Positions 15,812-22,174 of a DNA stretch of 22,174 nucleotides are shown here, piece after piece. Each line of letters opens with the position of its first letter. Position 1 is the stretch's first letter. The notes below the pieces were generated by a model. That model did not search any database. It had not been told where the DNA came from and was given only the letters and a program-made list of their open reading frames with translations. The stretch covers positions 1 to 22,174 of the forward strand of contig LSCK01000029.1 of the NCBI GenBank assembly GCA_001577135.1. The letters are read 5' to 3'. Source of the stretch: Cloacimonetes bacterium TCS60 (GTDB lineage: Bacteria > Cloacimonadota > Cloacimonadia > JGIOTU-2). The position numbers were made by a program, and so were the translations under genes.

Positions 15812-17056
15812 TTAATCTAAAAATTTACCTTTTTTAATACCTTTATCCACACAACTACTGCCCAAATGATAGGGCAAATATTGATAGGAAGGCATGTCCA
15901 TAATTAGCAGATCTGCTTCTTTACCTGCTTCAATAGAACCAACTCTATCATCAATTTCTAGTGAGTAAGCAGCATTTAAAGTGGAAGCTACAATAGCTTC
16001 AGCTGGGAGCATGTTCATTTGTAAACAGGCAAGAGAAATAACGGTTTGCATTGAATCACAATTACAAGAGCCAGGATTGAAATCTGTTGCTAAAGCAACG
16101 GGAAGTCCTGCTTCTATCATTTTACGGGCTGGAGCATATTTTTCCAATCCCAAACTAAATGTTGTACCAGGAAGTAAAATAGGAATTACATTATTCTTTT
16201 TCATCTGCTTGATACCTTTGTCTGATGCAGCTACCAGATGGTCTGCAGAAACAGCTCCTAGTTCCGCTGCTAATTCTGCTCCCCCTATTGGCTCTAATTC
16301 ATCCGCGTGCATGCGAATCTTAAAACCCAGCTTCTTTGCGTGCCTTAGTATGAGTCTTGACTCTTCGATATCAAAAACATGCTCTTCGCAAAAAATATCA
16401 CAGTAATCTGCCAAATGTTTTTCAGCTACTTTGGGAAGCATTTTATTTACTAAAATTTCTATATATTTTTCATGATTATCTTTATATTCTTCCGGGTATT
16501 CATGAGCTCCCAAAAAAGTGGAAATGACATTCATAGGAGTCTTTTCATTCAATTCCTTAATTACTTCCAACATCTTTATTTCCGACTCGAGGGAGAGACC
16601 ATAGCCACTCTTTGCTTCTATTGTGGTTGTACCTTGAGCCAGCATCTTAGAGATTCTTTTTTGCGAAAGTTCGAATAATTCTTCCTTTGTTGCTTTGCGA
16701 ACATCATTGATACTGGACCTGATCCCACCTCCTGTTTGTGAAATTTCTTTATACGATTTTCCCTGCAGCCTTTGCTCCAGTTCATTCTCTCTGGTATTTA
16801 CAAACACAGGATGTGTATGAGGGTCGACAAAGCCTGGCATAACAACTTTACCTGAGGCGTCAATTGTTTTATCAGGATCATAAAGCTCAATCAGATCGTC
16901 AGTTACCCCCACATCAATGATTTTACCAGAATCTACAGCAACAGCTCCCTTTTCAATAATCCCCAACTCCTGCATCTCTTTGCCCGTTTTAGGATGAGCA
17001 GAAGCAATCGTCAATAGCTCCTTTGCATTTTTAATCAAAAGATCAACTTTTCTCAT
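15812..17056 (-). CDS. hutI: Imidazolonepropionase (histidine degradation)
   Basis: A 414-residue amidohydrolase that hydrolyses 4-imidazolone-5-propanoate to N-formimino-L-glutamate, the third step of histidine breakdown, in the cytoplasm. Metal ligands are in place: PGFVDPHTHPVF with H80 and H82, H250 in KIRMHADELEP, and D325 in ATDFNPGS. GAHEYPEEY at 183-191 (H185) and TGGGIRSS at 108-115 are substrate-site motifs of HutI, and H273 is in SADHL. Length and residue positions match the B. subtilis enzyme closely. The ATG at 17056 overlaps the ispF stop by 14 nt and has an AAGGA ribosome-binding site. No hutH, hutU or hutG/ftcD gene is in the window, so HutI is separated from the rest of its pathway here. 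Confidence 0.96.
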   Translation of the reverse strand: MRKVDLLIKNAKELLTIASAHPKTGKEMQELGIIEKGAVAVDSGKIIDVGVTDDLIELYDPDKTIDASGKVVMPGFVDPHTHPVFVNTRENELEQRLQGKSYKEISQTGGGIRSSINDVRKATKEELFELSQKRISKMLAQGTTTIEAKSGYGLSLESEIKMLEVIKELNEKTPMNVISTFLGAHEYPEEYKDNHEKYIEILVNKMLPKVAEKHLADYCDIFCEEHVFDIEESRLILRHAKKLGFKIRMHADELEPIGGAELAAELGAVSADHLVAASDKGIKQMKKNNVIPILLPGTTFSLGLEKYAPARKMIEAGLPVALATDFNPGSCNCDSMQTVISLACLQMNMLPAEAIVASTLNAAYSLEIDDRVGSIEAGKEADLLIMDMPSYQYLPYHLGSSCVDKGIKKGKFLD

Positions 17057-17534
17057 ACAATTCCTTTTCTTCTAAGAGGCATATTGCAAAAACTTTAATC
17101 CCCTTACCTTCTCCCACAAATCCCATACCTTCTTCTTTAGTAGCTTTAATAGAAATTAGTCTATCCTTTATTTTTAATTTTCCTGCTATCTTTTCTTTCA
17201 TTTCGGGGATATAATTTTTCAATTTGGGTTTTTCCAAAACTATCGTTGTATCAATATTTTTTATCTCAAGTGAGTTTTCCGAAAGCAATTCTTTCGTATT
17301 TTCTAGTAAAATCAAACTGGAAATATCCTTATATTCGTTAGCCGAGTCAGGGAAGTGTGACCCTATATCTCCCAAACCAGCAGCACCAAGTAATGCATCA
17401 ATAATAGCATGGACGAGCGCATCAGCATCAGAATGACCTTGGAGACCTTTGGAAAAAGGAATTGTGACTCCACCCAATACAAGTTTTTCCCCAACCTTTA
17501 AAGGGTGTACGTCATAACCAAATCCTATTTTCAT
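17043..17534 (-). CDS. ispF: 2-C-methyl-D-erythritol 2,4-cyclodiphosphate synthase
   Basis: A 163-residue IspF, the fifth enzyme of the MEP isoprenoid pathway, which cyclises CDP-methylerythritol 2-phosphate with loss of CMP; it works as a trimer in the cytoplasm. Zinc ligands D8, H10 (GYDVH) and H42 are present at their standard positions, with LQGHSDADALVH at 31-42, GAAGLGDIGSHFPD at 50-63 and the ATKEEGMGFVGEGKGI stretch near 130-145. It starts after the ribF stop with a 15-nt gap and an AGGA ribosome-binding site 7 nt before the ATG, and overlaps hutI by 14 nt. IspD is not adjacent in this window. Confidence 0.97.
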   Translation of the reverse strand: MKIGFGYDVHPLKVGEKLVLGGVTIPFSKGLQGHSDADALVHAIIDALLGAAGLGDIGSHFPDSANEYKDISSLILLENTKELLSENSLEIKNIDTTIVLEKPKLKNYIPEMKEKIAGKLKIKDRLISIKATKEEGMGFVGEGKGIKVFAICLLEEKELYEKS

Positions 17535-17549
17535 TTAATAATCCTGTTT

Positions 17550-18428
17550 TTAATTATTGTTGGTATGTAATAATTTTTGTAGGGAATTCTTGTCCAGATT
17601 CTCAATACTTGAATGGATATTTTTTTTCAGAGCTATTTCAATTGGGGCAGTTCTCTTAAAAATTTTTTGGCTGCTATAAAGATTTACTTGATCCGTATCT
17701 GGTTTGAGAGGAATGTCTAATAAAATTTTAATTTTTTCATTATTAAGTTCAATCTCGGCCAGGTAAACTCCACTCTTTGGTAGCAATTTCCGGGATGTAT
17801 GCTTTGCAAATACAGATTTGTAAGAGTTACATTTTTTGCTTTTTATTGATTTACCAGTAGTTCCCAATATTTGATAATCCCTACCGAGCATTTTATTGAC
17901 GAATTCAACATTTCCCTCGCCTAAATAGTCTCTAATTTTTGTACTAGAGACGATTTGCTGATCAAGCAAAACCTCATTTATCATATCCACTTTAAAACCA
18001 TATTTTGTTTGCAGTTTTTTCAGGAGATGGTAGTCTCCTCTTCTGTTTTTACCAAAATGCCAATCATAACCCAGAATTATTTCAACTGCATGTAATTTGT
18101 CCACAAAGCAATCTTGCACAAAGTTTTCCGGGTCCATTCCTGCCATTTTCCTGTCAAAATCTAACTCGACAACATAATCGATTCCTAATTTTTTAAGAAA
18201 TTCTTCTTTTTTTTGTGGTTCAGAAAGTAAGTAAGGAAAATGTTCCTGGCGTAAAATTTCTAAAGGATGAGGATGATATGTAACAACTAGTGAATCTCCG
18301 TTTATTTTCTGGGCTCGCTCCACCATCTTTTGCATAATTCTTTGGTGTCCCAGGTGAACGCCATCAAATGTGCCAACTGTAACAATGGGATTTTTCAGTT
18401 TACCTTTTAATTTCAATATGCTTTCCAT
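17550..18428 (-). CDS. ribF: RibF-like FAD synthetase with degenerate riboflavin kinase domain
   Basis: A 292-residue protein. The N-terminal nucleotidyltransferase (FMN adenylyltransferase) domain is well kept: GTFDGVHLGHQ at 19-29, TYHPHP at 50-55, GYDWHFGKNRRGD at 120-132 and SSTKIRDYL at 161-169. That half should join AMP to FMN to make FAD. The C-terminal half (about 185-292) aligns in position with the riboflavin kinase domain of bifunctional RibF but lacks its GRxLGFPTAN ATP/Mg2+ motif and the catalytic Glu region; only LLPKSGVY at 215-222 is recognisable. Riboflavin kinase activity is therefore doubtful. Gene order (infB-rbfA-nrnA-ribF) supports the name. It ends 15 nt before ispF. 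Confidence 0.88.
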   Translation of the reverse strand: MESILKLKGKLKNPIVTVGTFDGVHLGHQRIMQKMVERAQKINGDSLVVTYHPHPLEILRQEHFPYLLSEPQKKEEFLKKLGIDYVVELDFDRKMAGMDPENFVQDCFVDKLHAVEIILGYDWHFGKNRRGDYHLLKKLQTKYGFKVDMINEVLLDQQIVSSTKIRDYLGEGNVEFVNKMLGRDYQILGTTGKSIKSKKCNSYKSVFAKHTSRKLLPKSGVYLAEIELNNEKIKILLDIPLKPDTDQVNLYSSQKIFKRTAPIEIALKKNIHSSIENLDKNSLQKLLHTNNN

Positions 18429-18449
18429 TGCTCGAATTACCTGGAAAAA

Positions 18450-19436
18450 TTAAGATAAGTCAGTTAAGATCAAATCTAGTAATTTTTTTTGTAAAGCAGA
18501 AATATCCATTTCAGTCCTAAAACCGGCAGCTAATTTGTGTCCCCCTCCACCAAATTTTTTTGCAACTTTTTGTACATTGAATTTCTTTGATCTCAAAGAG
18601 ACGCGACAGCTATTTTTCTTTAATTCCCGAATATAAACTACTATTTCCCTAAAGCCGTCAGGTCTAACTTCTTTAGTGAATCCACTAGCATCTTCCATAG
18701 TTGCATTTGCCCTTTTTAGCATTTTTTGGGTTGTTTTGTAAATTACAATCTTCCCTTGGGCGTACTCTTGCAAGGAAGATAGTGTTTCACCCAATAACCG
18801 CAATTTTTTATTTGGTTTGTCCTGGAAGATGTGCTTGTATGGAATCGTATTATCGATTCCTCTATCCACCAATTTACCGGCAATGCAATAAGTGGCTTCA
18901 CTCACATTAGAATTAGCAAAGCTATTCGTATCAAATATGATCCCCGTGTATAAGGCTTGAGACATTTTTAGTAGCAGTTTATGGGGGAGTTCATTGAATT
19001 TATTTTCCATAAGCAAATAGACAATTTCACAAACGGAAGAAGCAGCATGGTCAATTATACGGATTGAATTATTTATGAGCTGAGGGTCACGATGGTGGTC
19101 AATAACTATAATTTTTTCGAAATCGTCAATATAGGAGGAGAAAAGTTTGTTGATTCTATTTAACTCATTGCAATCTAGAATTATAAGAACGCTATTATCT
19201 ACATAAGCTTGATCAAGTTTAGTATGAACCGGCAGTTCCAAAAAATTGTATTTAGTTTCGGGTAAATCATCATTAATTATGTTAACATCTTTATTTAAAA
19301 ATTTAAGGTAATGATAAAGGGCTGCTTCTGCACCCAGGCCATCGCCATCCGGATTAATGTGGGTGGTAATGATAAATTTATCATAATCTTGAATGATTTG
19401 AAAAAATTTTGTCCTGCTTTTATTGATATTATTCAT
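18450..19436 (-). CDS. nrnA: DHH family phosphoesterase (NrnA-like oligoribonuclease/PAP phosphatase)
   Basis: A 328-residue DHH-DHHA1 phosphoesterase from the ATG at 19436. Metal ligands are H26, D30 and D32 (THINPDGDG), D88 (ILDCN) and DHH at 113-115 (VIDHHRD). The C-terminal DHHA1 substrate motif is GGGGHKLAAG from 296. Relatives degrade nanoRNAs to mononucleotides and convert 3'-phosphoadenosine 5'-phosphate to AMP. An upstream in-frame TTG (19457) would add 7 residues and has a GGAG 7 nt before it, so the start is uncertain; the ATG was chosen because it overlaps the rbfA stop by only 8 nt and because those 7 residues are not family sequence. A position after rbfA is common for NrnA in many bacteria, where truB usually follows; here ribF follows after 21 nt. 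Confidence 0.9.
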   Translation of the reverse strand: MNNINKSRTKFFQIIQDYDKFIITTHINPDGDGLGAEAALYHYLKFLNKDVNIINDDLPETKYNFLELPVHTKLDQAYVDNSVLIILDCNELNRINKLFSSYIDDFEKIIVIDHHRDPQLINNSIRIIDHAASSVCEIVYLLMENKFNELPHKLLLKMSQALYTGIIFDTNSFANSNVSEATYCIAGKLVDRGIDNTIPYKHIFQDKPNKKLRLLGETLSSLQEYAQGKIVIYKTTQKMLKRANATMEDASGFTKEVRPDGFREIVVYIRELKKNSCRVSLRSKKFNVQKVAKKFGGGGHKLAAGFRTEMDISALQKKLLDLILTDLS

Positions 19437-19776
19437 TTCTGTCCCGTTCAGATTCAATTACTTTCTCCAGGTGAGCAGCATCTCGCTCGGTTGTATCATA
19501 TATAAAGTCCAGTTGTGGAGTCTGCCGCAGATCTAGTTGACGAGCAAGCTTGAGGCGAATATAGGGCCTAGCACTTTTAAATCCTGCCATGACCTTTCCT
19601 TTATATTTATCATTTAAAATTGAAAAAAACACCTTAGCATGCTGTAGATTGGGAGTTACCTGTACTTCTTCGATTGCAACATTGACCAACCTTTTATCGC
19701 GTATATCATAGGTCAAAATTTCTGAGATAGTTTTTTTTATTTCACTATTCAGTCTTCTCATTCGGTAATTAGACAT
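19429..19776 (-). CDS. rbfA: Ribosome-binding factor A
   Basis: A 115-residue RbfA, a KH-fold factor that binds the 30S subunit and helps mature the 5' end of 16S rRNA. Family features: RMRRLNSEIKKTISEIL at 5-21, DKRLVNVAIEEVQVTPNLQHAKVFFSIL near 27-54 (the VTxDLxxAKVyxS block), and ARPYIRLKLARQLDLRQTPQLDFIYDTT near 69-96. The ATG shares one base with the stop of the DUF503 gene (TAATG). Its C-terminus overlaps the nrnA start by 8 nt. Length is normal. Confidence 0.96.
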   Translation of the reverse strand: MSNYRMRRLNSEIKKTISEILTYDIRDKRLVNVAIEEVQVTPNLQHAKVFFSILNDKYKGKVMAGFKSARPYIRLKLARQLDLRQTPQLDFIYDTTERDAAHLEKVIESERDRNE

Positions 19777-20057
19777 TAGAAGTAATCCTCAATTTTTGTT
19801 ATTTCAAGTTCATAGAATTTTTTGTTGATGAATTTTTGTATTGCTGATAATCGTTTATCCATATTTGCTCTATCTGTGCTCACCAGTGAAATTGCAATAG
19901 TAGAGTTTTTCCATACATCATGGTGATCTACTTCTGCTACTGAAATATTGAAATTATTTATTAATTTTCTTTTAAGGGCTGTAATGAGGCTTCTTTTATT
20001 TTTTAAAGATTGAGCCGTGGGGATATAAATATGGTACAATTTGCAGCTGAGAAACAT
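19776..20057 (-). CDS. DUF503 family protein, YlxP-like
   Basis: A 93-residue small protein of the DUF503/YlxP family. The conserved pattern is seen as YIPTAQSLKNKRSLITALKRKL at about 11-32 and FNISVAEVDHHDVWKNSTIAIS at about 36-57. The family is known from its near-constant place between infB and rbfA in many bacteria, as here (3 nt after infB, 1-nt overlap with rbfA). A role in ribosome assembly has been proposed because of that context. The C-terminus (YELEITKIEDYF) is ordinary for the family. Confidence 0.92.
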   Translation of the reverse strand: MFLSCKLYHIYIPTAQSLKNKRSLITALKRKLINNFNISVAEVDHHDVWKNSTIAISLVSTDRANMDKRLSAIQKFINKKFYELEITKIEDYF

Positions 20058-20060
20058 ATC

Positions 20061-22174
20061 TTATTCAAGTTTTTTCTTCTCTTCAATTTCTCTATAGGCT
20101 TCGATAACATCACCCTCTTCAATATTGTTATAATTTTCTATAGAAATTCCACACTCTTTTCCTTCTTCCACAACTTTAGCATCATTTTGAAATCTTTTGA
20201 GAGTGTCAATTTTGCCTTCGTAAACTTTTATGTCATCGCGATAAAGCCTGAGCAGAGAATCATTTGTTATCTTTCCTTCTTCAATATAGCAACCGGCAAT
20301 GGTACCGACCCTGGAGATCTTGAATATTTCCTTGACCTGAGCAGTACCTAATTTCTTTTCTTTGATGATTGGGGAAAGCATACCTTCGATGGATTTTTTA
20401 ATATCTTCAATTACTTTAAAGATTATGCCATAAGTTCTTATCTCAACTCCTACTAAATCTGCCGCTTTCTTAGCTTCTACATTTGAGCGTACATGAAAAC
20501 CAATTATTATTGAGTCAGAAGCGGCAGCCAGGTCAACATCGGCTTCAACTATACCGCCAACTGCTTTTCGAACAATATTAATTGCTACTTCATCAGATTC
20601 GATATTCTGAAGAGCATCAGCAATAGCTTCCATTGAACCATCTGTATCAGCTTTTATGATAATATTAAGATTAGTTAATTCGCTTTCACTAATTTTATCA
20701 AAGAGGTTGTCCAGAGTCACACCTTTTCCACTAGCTAATTGTCGTTTTCTGATTTCAGCGTTTCTCTTTTTGCTTAATTCTTTGGCTGTTTTCTCATCCT
20801 TCACAGCATTCAGTCTATCGCCAGCTAAAGGAACTCCATTCAAACCAAGGACCTGAGCAACATCAGAAGGACCACATTTTTCTAGTTCATTATTTCTTTC
20901 ATCGAGCATAAGTCTTATACTACCGTATTCTGCACCACAAATTATTGCATCGCCTTTTTCCAGGTATCCATTTCTAAGGAGAATAGTAGCAACAGGACCC
21001 AATCCTTCATCTAGTTTTGCTTCAATAACACTACCATTAGCTTTTATTTCCACGCCTGCAACCAGCTCTTCCAGTTCACCGGTTAGGGTAATTAATTCCA
21101 GGAGTTTATCAATATTTTCACCCGTTTTGGCTGAGCATTCTACGTATTCTACCTCTCCGCCCCAGCCCTGGAGATGAATACCTTTTTCGCCGAGTTCACG
21201 TTTAACTTTCTCTGAATCGGCAGTAGGTAAGTCTATTTTATTTATGGCAAAAATCATGGGAATACCAGCAGCATTTGCATGATCTATTGCTTCAACGGTT
21301 TGTGGCATCACGCCATCATCAGCTGCAATTACAATTACGGCAATATCAGTAATATTAGCACCTCTTGCTCTCATTGCGGTAAAAGCCTGGTGTCCAGGTG
21401 TATCTACGAATGTAATTTCTTTTCCTTCGAAATTAACTTGATAAGCACCAATATGTTGGGTAATTCCACCTTCTTCACCAGCGACTTTATTGCTTTCGCG
21501 GATATAATCTAAAATTGAAGTTTTGCCATGATCTACATGACCCATAACTGCGACAACTGGAGCTCTTGTAATTGTTTTCCCTTCAATCTTTTCCGGTATA
21601 TGTTGTTCTAATTCATCAGTACCGATCTCATCCTTAAATGCAACTTCAAAATTCATTTCATCGCAGATCATAATCAATGAATCTTTATCCAAACGTTGAT
21701 TAACAGTAATCATCTTACCCAGTTCCATGAACTTGGCCACAATTTTAGTAGAATCAATATCCATCATTTTGCCCAGCTCATTAGCAGAGATCTCTCCTCG
21801 AACAACAATTTTTTTCTTTTCTTGCTCCTTTGTTTCCTTCTTTTTCTTGTTATATTTCTTCTTCTGTTTCGATTTGGAAAGAGTAGCTTTTATTCTATTT
21901 TTTGCTTTTTCCTGACTAAAAAATTTCTTTTGTTGTTCTTCTCTTCTCTTTTCTTTTCTTGTTTTATAAGACGGCTTCTCTTTTTTCTTAGTTTTTCCTG
22001 TTTTCTTTTCGGCTTTTACTTTACCAGTTTTGGGTTTGGCAGGCTTTGTTTCAGTTGTTTTCTTCTTGGATTTGGATTTAGCTTTCTTCTCTTTCTTCTT
22101 TTTGGCGCGTTTCTTCTTTTCTAACTTTTTCTTTTGCTGCTTTTTCCTATATTCCTTGAGCTTTTTTTGTCTCT
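20061..22174 (-). CDS. infB: Translation initiation factor IF-2, N-terminus missing
   Basis: Partial gene open to the right edge: 703 codons before the stop are visible, in one unbroken frame. The first about 125 residues are an extremely lysine-rich linker (close to half Lys). Then comes the IF2N domain ([20 protein letters not shown]...), then the GTPase domain with G1 GHVDHGKT at 211-218, DTPGH (G3) at 257-261 and NKID (G4) at 311-314, CSAKTG (G5), and the C-terminal domains II to IV ending [11 protein letters not shown]2 delivers fMet-tRNA to the 30S subunit and promotes subunit joining. An internal ATG at 21767 lies within the IF2N domain and is not the true start. It heads the operon with the YlxP-like gene and rbfA. 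Confidence 0.98.
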   Translation of the reverse strand, partial: RQKKLKEYRKKQQKKKLEKKKRAKKKKEKKAKSKSKKKTTETKPAKPKTGKVKAEKKTGKTKKKEKPSYKTRKEKRREEQQKKFFSQEKAKNRIKATLSKSKQKKKYNKKKKETKEQEKKKIVVRGEISANELGKMMDIDSTKIVAKFMELGKMITVNQRLDKDSLIMICDEMNFEVAFKDEIGTDELEQHIPEKIEGKTITRAPVVAVMGHVDHGKTSILDYIRESNKVAGEEGGITQHIGAYQVNFEGKEITFVDTPGHQAFTAMRARGANITDIAVIVIAADDGVMPQTVEAIDHANAAGIPMIFAINKIDLPTADSEKVKRELGEKGIHLQGWGGEVEYVECSAKTGENIDKLLELITLTGELEELVAGVEIKANGSVIEAKLDEGLGPVATILLRNGYLEKGDAIICGAEYGSIRLMLDERNNELEKCGPSDVAQVLGLNGVPLAGDRLNAVKDEKTAKELSKKRNAEIRKRQLASGKGVTLDNLFDKISESELTNLNIIIKADTDGSMEAIADALQNIESDEVAINIVRKAVGGIVEADVDLAAASDSIIIGFHVRSNVEAKKAADLVGVEIRTYGIIFKVIEDIKKSIEGMLSPIIKEKKLGTAQVKEIFKISRVGTIAGCYIEEGKITNDSLLRLYRDDIKVYEGKIDTLKRFQNDAKVVEEGKECGISIENYNNIEEGDVIEAYREIEEKKKLE

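Noticed and set aside
15981..16406. Plus-strand open frame of 141 codons
   Set aside because: It is antisense to hutI, which carries all catalytic residues; it is a shadow frame.
21696..22124. Plus-strand open frame of 142 codons rich in Phe, Leu and Ser
   Set aside because: It is the mirror of the lysine-rich IF2 linker (AAA/AAG codons read as TTT/CTT) and of the IF2N region; infB is clearly the coding strand here.

Overview
This 22 kb window is read entirely from the minus strand, so genes are transcribed from position 22174 towards position 1. It holds 19 complete genes and one partial gene at each end. They are packed almost end to end, with many overlaps of 1 to 14 nt and only one intergenic gap above about 25 nt (3533-3662, 130 nt). 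I see no RNA genes, mobile elements, CRISPR arrays or long repeats. The DNA is strongly A+T rich, and the polysaccharide genes (about 5.9-13.3 kb) look richest in Ile/Lys/Asn codons. IF2 sequence details (for example the ITQHIGAY stretch), a diderm-type export protein with a signal peptide, and a Wzx/Wzy polysaccharide locus suggest a Gram-negative bacterium of or near the FCB group. An uncultured lineage such as Cloacimonadota is possible, but that is inference and a phylogeny would be needed.

Region A (about 17.0-22.2 kb, right end) is a translation/cofactor operon: infB (IF2, N-terminus off the window), a DUF503/YlxP-like gene, rbfA, a DHH phosphoesterase (NrnA-like), ribF, ispF and hutI. 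It follows the widespread infB-rbfA-(nrnA)-truB-ribF order, but truB is absent from its usual place. A lone histidine-degradation gene (hutI) overlaps ispF. The second half of RibF has lost the recognisable riboflavin-kinase motifs.

Region B (about 2.6-15.8 kb) is a surface-polysaccharide locus of Wzx/Wzy type. It contains an SLBB export protein, a Wzz-like chain-length regulator, a Wzy-like polymerase/ligase, a family 2 glycosyltransferase, a Wzx-like flippase, a family 4 glycosyltransferase, a polysaccharide pyruvyl transferase family protein, a heparinase II/III-like protein, a WbuB-like family 4 glycosyltransferase and two extended SDR nucleotide-sugar enzymes. Together they would make precursor sugars, assemble a lipid-linked repeat unit, flip it, polymerise it, set its length and export it. 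No initiating phosphoglycosyl transferase and no BY-kinase is present, so the set is incomplete within the window.

Region C (1-2560, left end) holds smpB, a MacB-type ABC ATPase and permease pair, and the start of a YihY/BrkB family membrane protein, all touching or overlapping.

No clearly new system stands out. The points most worth checking are the eroded flavokinase domain of RibF, the SLBB-only exporter without lipobox or Poly_export domain, the heparinase-fold gene embedded in the assembly genes, and the unusual neighbours of hutI and smpB.
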